Source of the DNA: Streptomyces sp. TP-A0874
Lineage (GTDB): Bacteria > Actinomycetota > Actinomycetes > Streptomycetales > Streptomycetaceae
Assembly (NCBI RefSeq): GCF_001748085.1
Contig: NZ_BBZK01000004.1
Span: forward strand, 558,001 to 622,000
DNA: 64,000 nucleotides
Direction: 5' to 3'
Under the pieces are notes generated by a model. The model was not told the origin of the DNA and made no database searches. It saw nothing but the letters and a program-made list of their open reading frames with translations. A program made the position numbers and the translations under genes. This document shows positions 17,991 through 27,667 of this stretch, in pieces; positions within the stretch are counted from its first letter, which is position 1, and every line of letters begins with the position of its first letter.

Positions 17991-18668
17991 TCAGCTGCTC
18001 GCCGTGGCCGCCGGCTGTCCCTCGCTGGGCCGGACGATCACGAAGCCCTCGCCGTCGAGCCTGAGCTGGACCACCTCGCCCGAACCGCTGCGGAGCATCG
18101 ATCCGAAGCTCTGCGAGCGGTGCAGGGAGGTGTGCAGCTGGGCGCTCCAGCCGACGACGGCATCGGTGTCCACGAAGACCGGGGCCTGCGGTGAGACGGG
18201 GATGACGATGGGGTTGCCCTCACAGATCACCGCCAGCTTGCCCTGGCCGCTGAAGACGCTGTTGAAGAGTCCGCCACCGACCATTCCGGCGCCCTTCACC
18301 ATCTCGATCCGGTAGCTGAGCGTGGCGTCGAAGCAGAGTACGTTCCGGCCGTTGACGGTGAGGAGGTCGCCGGGGCCGAAGTCCACGATGAAGCAGTTGG
18401 CCGCCTGGTGGGCGAACCATGCCTCCCCCTGGCCCCGGACCGCCATCAACGGCAGTCCCTCGCCGGTGACGGCCCGCTTCAGCAGGTTGCCGACCCCCTG
18501 GCCCTTCCTCTCGAACTGCAGGTTGCCGCGGAAGGCGACCATCGAGCCCTGCCGGGCGTAGCACTCGCCGTTGACGGCGTACTTGACCGACCACGGGTTC
18601 TGCAGCGTCATGCCGGGGGCCGTGGCCGGCTGGACCATGTTCTCGGAGGCGAAGATATCGCTTTGCAT
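17991..18668 (-). CDS. AIM24-family protein
   Basis: A 225-residue protein of the AIM24 (TraT/tryptophan RNA-binding attenuator-like beta-fold) family, whose biochemical role in bacteria is unclear. The beta-rich sequence includes QNPWSVKYAVNGECYARQGS, GLPLMAVRGQGEAWFAHQ and VDTDAVVGWSAQL. ATG at 18668 is preferred over 18677 because AGAGGAG is well spaced from it but almost touches the earlier ATG. No signal peptide is visible. The downstream side is closed by a strong hairpin shared with the PhoX-like gene. Confidence 0.8.
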   Translation of the reverse strand: MQSDIFASENMVQPATAPGMTLQNPWSVKYAVNGECYARQGSMVAFRGNLQFERKGQGVGNLLKRAVTGEGLPLMAVRGQGEAWFAHQAANCFIVDFGPGDLLTVNGRNVLCFDATLSYRIEMVKGAGMVGGGLFNSVFSGQGKLAVICEGNPIVIPVSPQAPVFVDTDAVVGWSAQLHTSLHRSQSFGSMLRSGSGEVVQLRLDGEGFVIVRPSEGQPAATASS

Positions 18669-18773
18669 GGAACGCATGCTCCTCTGGGACGGGGCCCGCT
18701 GCCAAGTGCGGTGCCGCTTCGCTCATCTCCCCGCGGCCCGGTGCCGGCCGGGCGGCAGCACCGGGGGTGGGGT

Positions 18774-19640
18774 TCAGCACTGGAACGTGCAGATCGCGCG
18801 GTCGAAGCTCCGCGCGGCGAGGTCCTCCGGGCGGATCAGCCAGTAGAGCGCCCCGGTGTCGTCCCAGACGACGCCCTCGGCCTCTTCACAGTCGATCTGG
18901 GCGAGCAGCAGCCAGCCCTTGGCCTCGTCCAGGAGTTCCGGGGAGTCCCATGCCACCTCCGCGCCGAGCACTCCCGCCGCGGCCTCGATCTCCACCGGTC
19001 CCTGCAGCGTCCAGGCGTGACCGCCGATCCGGTGGCCGGGCCCCCATCCTTCTGCCCAGACCGCCTCCTCGAACTCCTCCGAGTTCACCGGATGGTCGTC
19101 CGCCGCCTCTGACGTCAGACCGGCCAGGAACGCCTCGTGGATCAGCGGGTGTTCGCCGGAGGCGGCGGTCGGCTCGACCCGGGCGGTGAGCGGCACGCTG
19201 CGCACATCCGCCCTGAGGCGCGGCGGGGGCTGCCGCTCCGCGCACTCCGTGCCGGCGGGCAGATGGAGTACCCGGGCCCCCGGCCAGGTGTCCCGGTCGA
19301 CGGCTATCACCGGTGCGGCCCCTTGGTCTATCTGGCCGTCGAAACAGAAGAAGAGCAGGGTCCCGTCGGTCGGCAGCCGGATGTCCAGGGCGTCCAGGGG
19401 GAGTTGGGCGCAGTCCACCGAGGCGATGAACGTCAGCGGGCCGCGGCCTTCCCAGACCGGCCAGGCCACCTCGGCCGGCAACCTCGGCAGCCCGCCGAGT
19501 CGGCCGACGACCCGGTCGGAACCGGAGGCGGGGAGCAACCGGGCGGTGGGCCGCAGGAGTTCGAGCCAACGCTCCCGGACATCGGGAGGCAGATGCCGCT
19601 GAGCGAGTACGCGCATGGTCTCGTGGGATCGGTCTGTCAT
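18774..19640 (-). CDS. DUF1963 (YwqG-like) protein
   Basis: A protein of about 288 residues with DUF1963/YwqG features: GGLPRLPAEVAWPVWEGRGP, LTFIASVDCAQLPLDAL, TLLFFCFDGQ and the C-terminal LLLAQIDCEEAEG. The family is thought to be a cytosolic beta-rich domain of unknown function. ATG at 19640 is a compromise: GGGGAG directly abuts it, and another ATG in frame lies at 19616. The frame upstream of 19640 is Arg/Ala-rich and not family-like. It lies between the AIM24 gene and hemQ. Confidence 0.78.
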   Translation of the reverse strand: MTDRSHETMRVLAQRHLPPDVRERWLELLRPTARLLPASGSDRVVGRLGGLPRLPAEVAWPVWEGRGPLTFIASVDCAQLPLDALDIRLPTDGTLLFFCFDGQIDQGAAPVIAVDRDTWPGARVLHLPAGTECAERQPPPRLRADVRSVPLTARVEPTAASGEHPLIHEAFLAGLTSEAADDHPVNSEEFEEAVWAEGWGPGHRIGGHAWTLQGPVEIEAAAGVLGAEVAWDSPELLDEAKGWLLLAQIDCEEAEGVVWDDTGALYWLIRPEDLAARSFDRAICTFQC

Positions 19641-19787
19641 CTCCCCGATGATGCACCGGACCGCTGACAGCGCCGCTCCGCACCGGCGGCCGACGGCCCC
19701 GTCGGGCCGGCGCTGGGCACACGGTCGCGGCACGCGGCGCCGGCCGCTCCTGTCGGCGAGATGGCAGGAGCGGCCGGAAAGGGTCGC

Positions 19788-20504
19788 TCAGGCGAGGCCG
19801 TCGACCAGTTCCGCGACCGACTTGCGACGGCCGGTGTAGAACGGGATCTCCTCACGGACGTGCATCCGCGCCTCGGACCCGCGCAGATGCCGCATGAGGT
19901 CCACGATGCGGTGGAGTTCGTCCGCTTCGAAGGCGAGGATCCACTCGTAGTCGCCGAGCGAGAAGGACGGCACCGTGTTGGCCCGGACATCGGGGAAACC
20001 ACGGGCCATCTTGCCGTGGTCGGCGAGCATCCGGCGGCGGTCCTCGTCCGGCAGCAGGTACCAGTCGTAGCTGCGCACGAACGGATAGACGCTCACGTAC
20101 TGCCGCGGCTCCTCGTCGGCGAGGAAGGCGGGGATGTGGGACTTGTTGAACTCGGCGGGCCGGTGCAGGGCCATGTTCGACCACACGGGCTCCAGGCCGC
20201 GGCCGAGCCGGGTGCGGCGGAAGAGGTTGTAGGCCTCCTGGAGCGCGTCCGAGCTCTCGGCGTGCCACCAGATCATCAGGTCGGCATCGGCCCGCAGACC
20301 GGAGACGTCGTAGGTGCCGCGCACCTTGACGTCCTCGGCGGCGAGTCGGGCGAACAGCTCGTCCACCTCGTCCGCGTAACCGGCCCGGTCCGCCGGCAGG
20401 ACGTCGCGCAGCCGGAACACCGACCACAGCGTGTAGCGGATGACCTCGTTGAGGTCCTTGGCCCGCTTGCCGGCGTTGGGGGTCTTCTGAGGATCAGCAG
20501 TCAT
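19788..20504 (-). CDS. hemQ: Coproheme decarboxylase HemQ
   Basis: A 238-residue chlorite-dismutase-family protein that performs the last step of the coproporphyrin-dependent heme pathway, converting coproheme to heme b. The blocks [48 protein letters not shown] and [21 protein letters not shown] are characteristic; the YPFVRS tyrosine is in the region of the catalytic Tyr. ATG at 20504 overlaps the hemG stop in an ATGA, indicating translational coupling. Adjacent hemG and nearby hemE fit one pathway. Confidence 0.95.
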   Translation of the reverse strand: MTADPQKTPNAGKRAKDLNEVIRYTLWSVFRLRDVLPADRAGYADEVDELFARLAAEDVKVRGTYDVSGLRADADLMIWWHAESSDALQEAYNLFRRTRLGRGLEPVWSNMALHRPAEFNKSHIPAFLADEEPRQYVSVYPFVRSYDWYLLPDEDRRRMLADHGKMARGFPDVRANTVPSFSLGDYEWILAFEADELHRIVDLMRHLRGSEARMHVREEIPFYTGRRKSVAELVDGLA

Positions 20505-21979
20505 GCCGTCCATTCTCCCTCCTGACCTGGCCGACTCGGCGCCAGGGTGGCCAGTACCTGGTCCGCGGCCAGCCGGCCGCTGGCGACGCACGCCGGGATG
20601 CCCACCCCGTCGTACGCCGCCCCGCACAGCCGCAGACCCGGCAGGTCCGCGACCAGCTCCCGGATCGCGGCCACCCGGCCGAGGTGGCCGACCGGGTACT
20701 GCGGCAGCCCGTCGTCCCAACGGGTGACCAGGGTGGCTACGGGCCGCGCCGCCAGCCCCACCGCCTCCCCGAGGTCACGCAGCGACAGCTCCACGAGTTC
20801 GGCGTCGTCCCGCTTGAGGTCGGCCTCGTCGCCGTACCGGCCGACCGAGGTGCGCAGCACGAAGGTCTCCGGATCGGCCTGCCGGATCCACCCCCACTTG
20901 CGGCTGGCGAAGGTGGCGGCCTTGATGGTCCGGCCCTCCACCGGCGGCACCAGGAACCCGCTGCCCTCCGGCAGCCCGGCCACCTCGGCGTCCCGGAAGG
21001 CCATGGTGATCAGCGCCATCGAGGCGTACTCGACCTCACCGAGCCCGGCCGCGGCGGCCGGGGACTCGTGGGCGAGCAGCCCCGCGGCCACCGGGGCGGG
21101 CACCGCGAGCACCACGGCGTCGGCGTGCAGCTCGCGGCGTCCCGCCGCGGCCTCCGGCCGCGCGGCGGAGGCGAGGTGATCGGTCACGATCCGCCAGCCC
21201 CGGCCCTCGCGGCGCAACACCCGCACCGGTGAGCTGGTCTCGATCCTTCCGCCGGCCGCGCGGCAGGCCTCCGCGACCGCGAGCGGGAGTCGGCCCACGC
21301 CCCCCTCGATGCCCTGGAACACCGGTCCGCCGGCCTTGCCCGCCGCCTCCGCCTGGAGTGCGCGCACCCCCTCGGTCAGCGAACCCTCCCGGCGTGCGAT
21401 CTCGTAGAGCTGGGGCACCGCCGCCCGCATGGAGATCCGGTAGGCGTCACCGGCGTAGACGCCGCCGAGCAGCGGTTCGACGAGGCGGTCCACGACCTCT
21501 CGGCCGAGGCGCTCGGCGAGGTACTCACCGACGGCGACGTCCTCGCCGACCGGGGTGGCCGGCAGCCGCCCCTCCTGCTCGATACGCTCGAGTCCGGCCG
21601 GGGAGACCACCCCGGAGGCGGCCAGCGGAGCGAGGTCTCCCGGCACCCCCATGACATGGCCTCTGGGCATCGGCCGCAGCCGGCCGCGGCTCCACAGGGC
21701 CGCGCTGGTGGTGGCGGGGGTGCGCAGGCGGTCGGAGAGCCCGACCTCGCGGGCCAGTCGTACGCCTTCGGGCCGCCGGGCGAGGATGGACTCGGCGCCG
21801 AGGTCCACCGGCACCCCCGCGATCTCCCCGGCCCGCAGTTTGCCGCCGAGCCGTTCCGAAGCCTCCAGCAGGGTGACGTCCACGCCCTGGCCGAGCAGCC
21901 GGTGGGCCGCCGCGAGTCCCGAGATCCCGCCGCCCACGACGACGACGTGGCTGCCTGCTGGGAAGTCCGTGCCGCTCAT
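20501..21979 (-). CDS. hemG: Coproporphyrinogen/protoporphyrinogen oxidase (HemY type)
   Basis: A FAD-dependent oxidase of 492 residues, oxygen-dependent HemY/CgoX type; in actinobacteria the physiological substrate is coproporphyrinogen III. The dinucleotide-binding motif [17 protein letters not shown] is at residues about 12-28, followed by [12 protein letters not shown] and [14 protein letters not shown]. The C-terminal FAD segment [16 protein letters not shown] is present. It overlaps hemQ by 4 bp (ATGA). Start at 21979 gives the normal N-terminus ahead of the Rossmann motif. Confidence 0.94.
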   Translation of the reverse strand: MSGTDFPAGSHVVVVGGGISGLAAAHRLLGQGVDVTLLEASERLGGKLRAGEIAGVPVDLGAESILARRPEGVRLAREVGLSDRLRTPATTSAALWSRGRLRPMPRGHVMGVPGDLAPLAASGVVSPAGLERIEQEGRLPATPVGEDVAVGEYLAERLGREVVDRLVEPLLGGVYAGDAYRISMRAAVPQLYEIARREGSLTEGVRALQAEAAGKAGGPVFQGIEGGVGRLPLAVAEACRAAGGRIETSSPVRVLRREGRGWRIVTDHLASAARPEAAAGRRELHADAVVLAVPAPVAAGLLAHESPAAAAGLGEVEYASMALITMAFRDAEVAGLPEGSGFLVPPVEGRTIKAATFASRKWGWIRQADPETFVLRTSVGRYGDEADLKRDDAELVELSLRDLGEAVGLAARPVATLVTRWDDGLPQYPVGHLGRVAAIRELVADLPGLRLCGAAYDGVGIPACVASGRLAADQVLATLAPSRPGQEGEWTA

Positions 21980-22073
21980 ACCCCTACTCTCTCAGACCGC
22001 CCTCCGCGGGCCCTGGGCGCGCTCCCCTCCCCCGGCGCCGCGAGCGGCCCAGTCGGCCCGGATAATCACCACC

Positions 22074-23261
22074 GTGCCCGAAATCCTCGATGTCTCCCCC
22101 GCCCCGCTGGCCTCCCGTTCCGAACGTGTGGCCGGGTGGCTGCGGACGGCCGCACCCGCGCTCCTCGCCTACGCGGCGGTGCGGCTGGTCGGGTTGGCGA
22201 TCCTCTGGGTCGCGGCGGCGGCCGAGGGTGCGGACGCCCACCACCTGCTGACCCGGCGCTGGGACTCGGTGTGGTACGTCAGGGTGGCGGAGCAGGGCTA
22301 CGGGTTCGAGGTGGTGCTGCCGGACGGGGGCGTCCACTCCAGCCTGGCCTTCTTCCCCCTGCTGCCCGCGTTGGAGCGCGGGCTGGCGGCGCTCGGCCCG
22401 CTCGCCGCGGCCGACGCCGGCCTGCTGGTCGGCTGGCTGGCCTCGCTCGCCGCCGCCGCGGGGATCTTCGCGGTCGGCGCGCGGATCGGTGGACCCCGGG
22501 TCGGGGTGCTGCTCGCGGCGCTCTGGGGCGCCCACCCGACGGCCTTCGTGCAGTCGATGGCCTACACCGAGACGCTGTTCACCGCGCTGGCCGCCTGGGC
22601 GCTGTACGCGGTGCTCACCGAGCGCTGGGTCACGGCCGGCGCTCTGGCGGTGCTGGCCGGGCTCTCCAGGCCGTCCGCGGCGGCGCTCGTGGCAGCGCTG
22701 GTGGTGACGGCGGGGGCCCACTGGCTGGGCGAGCTGCGCCGCGGAACACCCGCCGGCGAACTGCTCCGCCGGCGGCCCCGGATGCTGGCCGGTGTCCTGC
22801 TGGCTCCCCTGGGCTGGCTGTCCTACGTCCTCTACGTCGCGGTCCGCACCGGCCGGCCCTGGGGCTACTTCGAAGTACAGGCCCAGTGGGGGAACGGTTT
22901 CGACGGCGGAGTGGCGCTGGCCGCCTTCGTCTGGGAGAACCTCCGCGCCCACTGGCCGGCCGGGTTGGGGCTGTGCGCGGCGTTGGCGCTGGTCGGCTGG
23001 CTGGTCGTGCTCTGCGTCCGGCAGCGGCAGCCGCTGCCGCTGCTGGTGTACGGGGTGGTGATCGTGGTGGTCTCGCTGGTGGGCTCCGGCTACTTCGGCT
23101 CCCGGCCCCGATTGATGATGCCCGCCTTCACCCTGCTGCTGCCCGCCGCCCTGGCACTGGCGCGGTTGCGCCCGACCCGCTCCGCGGCGGTGTGCCTGGT
23201 GGCGGCCGTCGCCTCCGGCGGCTACGGCGCGTTCACCCTGTTGGGCAGCGGCCCACCGTGA
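22074..23261 (+). CDS. PIG-V-like GT-C family membrane glycosyltransferase
   Basis: A 395-residue polytopic membrane protein with about nine or ten hydrophobic segments. The extracytoplasmic loop RRWDSVWYVRVAEQGY after the first helix and SLAFFPLLPALERGL match the mannosyltransferase (PIG-V/GT-C) pattern, in which the Asp is catalytic. A polyprenyl-phosphate sugar donor is likely but not shown. GTG at 22074 is chosen because the frame upstream is antisense to hemG. It is divergent from hemG and convergent with hemE. Confidence 0.72.
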   Translation: MPEILDVSPAPLASRSERVAGWLRTAAPALLAYAAVRLVGLAILWVAAAAEGADAHHLLTRRWDSVWYVRVAEQGYGFEVVLPDGGVHSSLAFFPLLPALERGLAALGPLAAADAGLLVGWLASLAAAAGIFAVGARIGGPRVGVLLAALWGAHPTAFVQSMAYTETLFTALAAWALYAVLTERWVTAGALAVLAGLSRPSAAALVAALVVTAGAHWLGELRRGTPAGELLRRRPRMLAGVLLAPLGWLSYVLYVAVRTGRPWGYFEVQAQWGNGFDGGVALAAFVWENLRAHWPAGLGLCAALALVGWLVVLCVRQRQPLPLLVYGVVIVVVSLVGSGYFGSRPRLMMPAFTLLLPAALALARLRPTRSAAVCLVAAVASGGYGAFTLLGSGPP

Positions 23262-23292
23262 CCCCCGGCGCGGCGGCCGGGGGGCACGGTGG
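23253..23292. terminator. Bidirectional terminator overlapping gene ends
   Basis: CCACCGTG (23253-23260) pairs with CACGGTGG (23285-23292), and the stem continues with CCCCCGGC pairing with GCCGGGGG. It overlaps the stop codon of the GT-C gene and faces the end of hemE. Confidence 0.68.
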
Positions 23293-23297
23293 GTTCG

Positions 23298-24365
23298 TCA
23301 GACCGCGGTCTCGGTGTGGACGTACTCGACGAGCCGGGTGAGCGCGTCCGGGTCGGTGGTCGGCAGCACCCCGTGCCCGAGGTTGAAGATGTGCCCGGGC
23401 AGCTCCCGGGCCTCGTCGAGCACCGTGCGCGCCTTGCGCTCCATCGCCTCCCGGGGGGCGAACAGCACGGCAGGGTCGAGGTTGCCCTGGAGCGCGCGGC
23501 CCGGCCCCACCCGGCGGGCCGCCTCGTCCATCGGCACCCGCCAGTCGACGCCGACGACGTCCGCGCCCGCTTCGCCCATCGCCCCCAGCAGCTCGCCGGT
23601 GCCCACCCCGAAGTGGATCCGGGGCACCCCGTACCCCGCCACGGCCTCGAAGACCTTGACGGAGGCGGGGAGCACCGACTGCCGGTAGTCGGCGACGGAC
23701 AGCGCCCCCGCCCAGGAGTCGAAGAGCTGGACGGCAGAGGCGCCCGCCTCGATCTGCACCTTCAGGAACGCCGAGGTGATTCCGGCCAGCCGGTCCAGCA
23801 GCTCTGCCCAGAGCTCCGGATCGCCGTACATGAGCGCCTTGGTGTGCTCGTGGTTGCGGGACGGGCCGCCCTCGATGAGGTAGCTGGCGAGTGTGAACGG
23901 GGCGCCGGCGAAGCCGACGAGGGGGGTGGCACCCAGTTCGGCGGTGAGCATGCCGACCGCCTCGGTGACGTACTCCACGTCCCCCGGCTCCAGCGCCCGC
24001 AGCCGGTCCAGGTCGGCCCGGCTCCGGATCGGCTGTTCGACGACGGGGCCGATGCCCGGCTTGATGTCGAGGTCGATGCCGATGGCCTTGAGGGGCACCA
24101 CGATGTCGCTGAAGAAGATGGCGGCGTCGACCTTGTGGCGGCGGACGGGCTGCAGGGTGATCTCGGTGACGAGGTCCGGGCGCATGCAGGAGTCGAGCAT
24201 CGCGATCCCCTCGCGCACCTTCCGGTACTCCGGAAGCGAGCGGCCGGCCTGCCGCATGAACCACACCGGGGTGTGCGGCACCGGCTCACGGCGGCATGCC
24301 TTGAGGAAGGCCGAGTCGACTGTCGCGCTGGTCTGGTGGCCCGTCGGGCGGTTGATGGCACTCAC
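23298..24365 (-). CDS. hemE: Uroporphyrinogen decarboxylase HemE
   Basis: A 355-residue enzyme that decarboxylates uroporphyrinogen III to coproporphyrinogen III. It has the signature [13 protein letters not shown], the catalytic-region block [36 protein letters not shown] and the C-terminal [15 protein letters not shown] at 24365 starts [10 protein letters not shown], a short tail before the conserved core; the longer frame upstream is low-complexity. Together with hemG and hemQ it makes this a heme-synthesis neighbourhood. Confidence 0.95.
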   Translation of the reverse strand: MSAINRPTGHQTSATVDSAFLKACRREPVPHTPVWFMRQAGRSLPEYRKVREGIAMLDSCMRPDLVTEITLQPVRRHKVDAAIFFSDIVVPLKAIGIDLDIKPGIGPVVEQPIRSRADLDRLRALEPGDVEYVTEAVGMLTAELGATPLVGFAGAPFTLASYLIEGGPSRNHEHTKALMYGDPELWAELLDRLAGITSAFLKVQIEAGASAVQLFDSWAGALSVADYRQSVLPASVKVFEAVAGYGVPRIHFGVGTGELLGAMGEAGADVVGVDWRVPMDEAARRVGPGRALQGNLDPAVLFAPREAMERKARTVLDEARELPGHIFNLGHGVLPTTDPDALTRLVEYVHTETAV

Positions 24366-24506
24366 GCCCCGATCCTCCCACGCGACCGGTTTCGGCCGGC
24401 CGCCGGCCGTGCCGCAACGCCGGTTTTCAGCCCACCCGTCGGACCCCGGCACGACACCAGGGTGTCCTCCGCGGCACGGCTGGCCCTTCCGCCTAGTCTT
24501 CCCGGC

Positions 24507-25151
24507 ATGGCTGCGGCTCAGGAACACCTATCGGACGACGCGGACGGCACGCAGGGGGACGACGGCACTCCGTCCCCCTTCCGGCAGGCGGTCGAAGCCC
24601 TACGCGCCTCCCGACCGCGGCCGGAGCTGGAGATCGAGACGGCGCGCCCCCCGCAGCGGCTGGCTCCGTACGCCTACGCCTTGGAGGCGACCGTGGTCCA
24701 GGGCGGCGCGGAGTTGGCGGACGGCCGGCTGGTGCTGCTGCACGATCCGGCCGGCCACGACGCCTGGCACGGCACCTTCCGGCTGGTGACCCTGGTACGG
24801 GCGGAACTCGAGCCCGAGATGGCGGCCGACCCGCTCCTTCCGGAGGTCTGCTGGAGCTGGCTGACCGGCGCCTTCGAAGCCCGCGGTGTGGAGTACGGGG
24901 AGCCGAGCGGCACCGTCACGCTGGCGGGCTCGCACTACTTCGGCGGGCTGGCGAACCGGGCTCCCGCCACCCAGATCGAGATCCGGGCGTCCTGGACGCC
25001 GCGGGAGGGCCGCGGCGGCGTCCAGGACGCCGGCGCCCACCTGGCCGCCTGGGGCGAGCTGCTGTGCCAGATCGCCGGGCTGCCGCCGGCCACCCCGGGC
25101 GACGCGTCGGTGGTGTGCCTGCCGCAGCGCCGTGATCCGGAGTCCTGCTGA
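24507..25151 (+). CDS. DUF3000 family protein
   Basis: A 214-residue actinobacterial protein with the DUF3000 pattern [51 protein letters not shown] and [12 protein letters not shown]. Function is unknown. It normally sits between hemE and whiI in Streptomyces, and that order is kept here. ATG at 24507 follows a weak SD. No membrane segment or signal peptide is seen. Confidence 0.85.
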   Translation: MAAAQEHLSDDADGTQGDDGTPSPFRQAVEALRASRPRPELEIETARPPQRLAPYAYALEATVVQGGAELADGRLVLLHDPAGHDAWHGTFRLVTLVRAELEPEMAADPLLPEVCWSWLTGAFEARGVEYGEPSGTVTLAGSHYFGGLANRAPATQIEIRASWTPREGRGGVQDAGAHLAAWGELLCQIAGLPPATPGDASVVCLPQRRDPESC

Positions 25152-25301
25152 CCGACTGCGGGTAGAACACCTCTCCTCGGCCCTCGCCGGGCCCCGCCGC
25201 ACCGTGCCCGAAGGCACTTCCGGCGCGACTCCCGGATGGTTCAATGATCGATCAACCGTCCGAATTGCCCGAAATGCTCTCACCAATTCGTGATCATTTA
25301 C

Positions 25302-25329
25302 TAAAGCTGTCCGGGTTTGCTGCCGAAGG
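25302..25329 (+). promoter_or_regulatory. Candidate sigma-WhiG promoter of whiI
   Basis: TAAA at 25302-25305 and GCCGAAGG at 25322-25329 are separated by 16 bp and lie about 80 bp before the whiI start. The FliA/WhiG-type consensus is TAAA, about 15 bp, GCCGATAA. whiI is known in S. coelicolor to be a direct sigma-WhiG target, which makes the match credible. Confidence 0.6.
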
Positions 25330-25409
25330 ATCTCATGACCCTTCCCGTAGGGATCGGCTGACGCCCTCCCTAGGTCGAACCCATCGTCGCCACTCCCCCA
25401 GGAGGCCTG

Positions 25410-26072
25410 GTGTCCGTTCTTCTCGAGCAGCCCGCAAGCCTGGTCGCCTATCGCCCGAACAAGCCGACGGCCATGGTCGTCGTCGCCGATCCCCGTGTCC
25501 GCTCCACCGTCACCCGTCACATGTGGGCGCTCGGCGTCCGCGATGTCATCGAGGCGTCCTCCATCGCCGAGGCCCGCCCTCGGATCGCCAACCCGCGCGA
25601 CATCTGCGTGGCCGATGTCCATCTTCCCGACGGCTCCGGCCTGACCCTGCTCTCCGAGACCCGGGCGGCCGGCTGGCCCAACGGCCTGGCGCTCTCGGCC
25701 GCCGACGACATCGGCGCCGTCCGCAACGCGCTGGCCGGCGGCGTCAAGGGCTACGTCGTCACCGGTACCCGTACCAACATCGGTATGTCCGGGCGGCCCG
25801 GCGCCATGCCCGTCGGCTCGGCCGCCGCCCGGATGCAGCGCCGGCCACCGGGGGCCTCCGGCCACCCGGGCGGCTACCGGGAACTGTCCGGCCGCGAGGT
25901 CGAGGTACTGCGCCTGGTGGCCGAGGGCCAGTCCAACAAGGCGATCGGTGTCTCGATGGGGCTCTCCGCCCTCACCGTCAAGAGCCACCTCGCCCGCATC
26001 GCCAGGAAGCTGGGCACCGGCGACCGCGCCGGAATGGTCGCCGTCGCCCTGCGGACCGGCATCATCCACTGA
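25410..26072 (+). CDS. whiI: WhiI, atypical NarL/LuxR-type response regulator for sporulation
   Basis: A 220-residue regulator. A receiver-like domain (about residues 20-120) lacks the usual acidic pair: AMVVVADPRVRS has a single Asp, although VADVHLPDG keeps the phospho-acceptor position. A LuxR-type HTH follows (LSGREVEVLRLVAEGQSNKAI, then LTVKSHLARIARKLGTGDRA). In S. coelicolor WhiI is orphan, needed for late sporulation, and works as a heterodimer with BldM; that knowledge is transferred. Identification rests on domain structure and on position between DUF3000 and RNase D. GTG at 25410 follows CAGGAGG. Confidence 0.88.
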   Translation: MSVLLEQPASLVAYRPNKPTAMVVVADPRVRSTVTRHMWALGVRDVIEASSIAEARPRIANPRDICVADVHLPDGSGLTLLSETRAAGWPNGLALSAADDIGAVRNALAGGVKGYVVTGTRTNIGMSGRPGAMPVGSAAARMQRRPPGASGHPGGYRELSGREVEVLRLVAEGQSNKAIGVSMGLSALTVKSHLARIARKLGTGDRAGMVAVALRTGIIH

Positions 26073-26144
26073 CGACCGGGCGCTCGGCGCCGCGCACCCG
26101 GTCGCGGCGCCGGCCGGCGGACCCGCCCGGCCCAACGATCCTGA

Positions 26145-26178
26145 GAGCCCGTCGAGGGAACCTTCCGTCGACGGGCTC
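26145..26178 (+). terminator. Terminator downstream of whiI
   Basis: GAGCCCGTCGA (26145-26155) pairs perfectly with TCGACGGGCTC (26168-26178) around a 12-base loop. It isolates whiI from the RNase D gene that starts at 26205. Confidence 0.72.
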
Positions 26179-26204
26179 CGGTCATCCCCCGATACCCTTG
26201 ACCG

Positions 26205-27479
26205 GTGACCGACGTCGAAGACAGCGCAGCAGACCAGACCACGCAGCCGTCCGAGGGCGGCCCTCCCGACGTCCGTCCCGCGCCGGTCCCCCTGCTGGAG
26301 CCGGAGCAAGGTGTTCCCCCCGTGACCTCGACGCCCGAGGCGCTGGCCGAGGTGGTGCGGGCGTTCTCCGCGGGCACCGGGCCGGTCGCCGTGGACGCCG
26401 AGCGCGCCTCCGGTTACCGCTACGGCCAGCGTGCCTACCTCGTCCAGCTCCGCCGCGAGGGCGCGGGCACCGCACTGATCGACCCGGTGGGCTGCCCGGA
26501 CCTCTCCGGGCTGGGCTCGGCCCTCGCCGACACCGAGTGGGTGCTGCACGCCGCCACCCAGGACCTCCCCTGCCTCCGGGACATAGGGATGCGGCCCACC
26601 GGGCTCTTCGACACCGAGCTGGCCGGGCGGCTGGCCGGTTTCCCCCGGGTCGGCCTCGGCGCCATGGTCGAGCAGGTCCTCGGCTACACGCTGGAGAAGA
26701 GCCACTCGGCCGTCGACTGGTCCACCCGCCCCCTCCCCGAGCCGTGGCTGCGTTACGCCGCGCTCGATGTGGAGTTGCTCGTGGAGCTCCGCGACGAGCT
26801 GGAGCAGGAGCTCCGGCGGCAGGGAAAGCTGTCCTGGGCCCTCGAGGAGTTCGCGGCCATCGCCTCCGCTCCCCCCGCGCCCCCGCGGAAGGACCCCTGG
26901 CGGCGCACCTCGGGCATGCACAAGGTGCGCCGACGCCGTCAGCTGGCCGTGGTGCGGGAGCTCTGGACCACCCGGGACCGGATCGCGCAGCGGCGCGACG
27001 TCTCGCCGGGCAAGGTGATCGGGGACGCCGCGATCGTGGAGGCGGCGCTCACCCAGCCGACCGACGTGCGGCAGCTGGCCGGTCTCCCGGGTTTCGGGCC
27101 GCGGATGGGCCGCAAGCAGCTGGAGCAGTGGCAGTCGGCGGTGGACCGGGCGCGCGGGCTCCCGGAGAGTGAGCTGCCGCCCCTGGGCCAGCCGGTGACC
27201 GGTCCGCCGCCCCCGCGCTCCTGGGCGGACCGGTCACCGGAGGCCGCGGCGCGGCTGGCGGCGGCACGGGCCGCGGTGAGCTCCCTGGCCGAGGAGCTGA
27301 ACCTGCCGCAGGAGAACCTGATCACGCCTGACACGGTCCGCAGGCTCTGCTGGGATCCCCCCGCGGAGCCGACGGTGGACGCGGTCGCCGCCGTGCTGGC
27401 CGGCCTGGGTGCCCGGCCGTGGCAGATCGAGCTGACCGTCACCGCGCTGACCGGCGCCATGGCGGCCACCGAGGTCTGA
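26205..27479 (+). CDS. rnd: Ribonuclease D-like 3'-5' exoribonuclease with HRDC domain
   Basis: A 424-residue DEDD-family exoribonuclease. The nuclease motifs are VAVDAERASGYRYG, VLHAATQDLPCLRDIG, FDTELAGRLAGFPRVGL and LRYAALDVELLVELRDEL. An HRDC-type domain follows (about residues 220-320, KVRRRRQLAVVRELWTTRD). Action on structured-RNA 3' ends is inferred from the family. GTG at 26205 starts an acidic N-terminal extension; the hairpin of whiI lies just upstream. fadA begins about 190 bp downstream. Confidence 0.9.
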   Translation: MTDVEDSAADQTTQPSEGGPPDVRPAPVPLLEPEQGVPPVTSTPEALAEVVRAFSAGTGPVAVDAERASGYRYGQRAYLVQLRREGAGTALIDPVGCPDLSGLGSALADTEWVLHAATQDLPCLRDIGMRPTGLFDTELAGRLAGFPRVGLGAMVEQVLGYTLEKSHSAVDWSTRPLPEPWLRYAALDVELLVELRDELEQELRRQGKLSWALEEFAAIASAPPAPPRKDPWRRTSGMHKVRRRRQLAVVRELWTTRDRIAQRRDVSPGKVIGDAAIVEAALTQPTDVRQLAGLPGFGPRMGRKQLEQWQSAVDRARGLPESELPPLGQPVTGPPPPRSWADRSPEAAARLAAARAAVSSLAEELNLPQENLITPDTVRRLCWDPPAEPTVDAVAAVLAGLGARPWQIELTVTALTGAMAATEV

Positions 27480-27547
27480 GGGAGGTCGCCTCCGGGGTTC
27501 CGGGTGTGATGTGCGCCGCTTGCGATACCGGGGCTGGGCAGCTTGGT

Positions 27548-27559
27548 TACTCATAAGTA
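27548..27559. promoter_or_regulatory. Candidate operator upstream of fadA
   Basis: TACT and AGTA form a short inverted repeat around CATA within TTACTCATAAGTAG, an A+T-rich patch about 110 bp before fadA. It resembles TetR-type fatty-acid regulator sites in shape; the regulator is not known. Confidence 0.3.
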
Positions 27560-27667
27560 GCATGGCGGTCGAAGCCGCCTACTCGGCAGCCCGCCGCCTG
27601 TCAGGGCGCCCGTCCGGGCCCGCAGGCACCGGCGCGGCGCCCGTCACGCATCTAGAGGAGAGCCAAA

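Noticed and set aside
24600..26921. 773-codon minus-strand frame across DUF3000, whiI and rnd
   Set aside because: It covers three well-supported genes on the opposite strand and has no domain signal.
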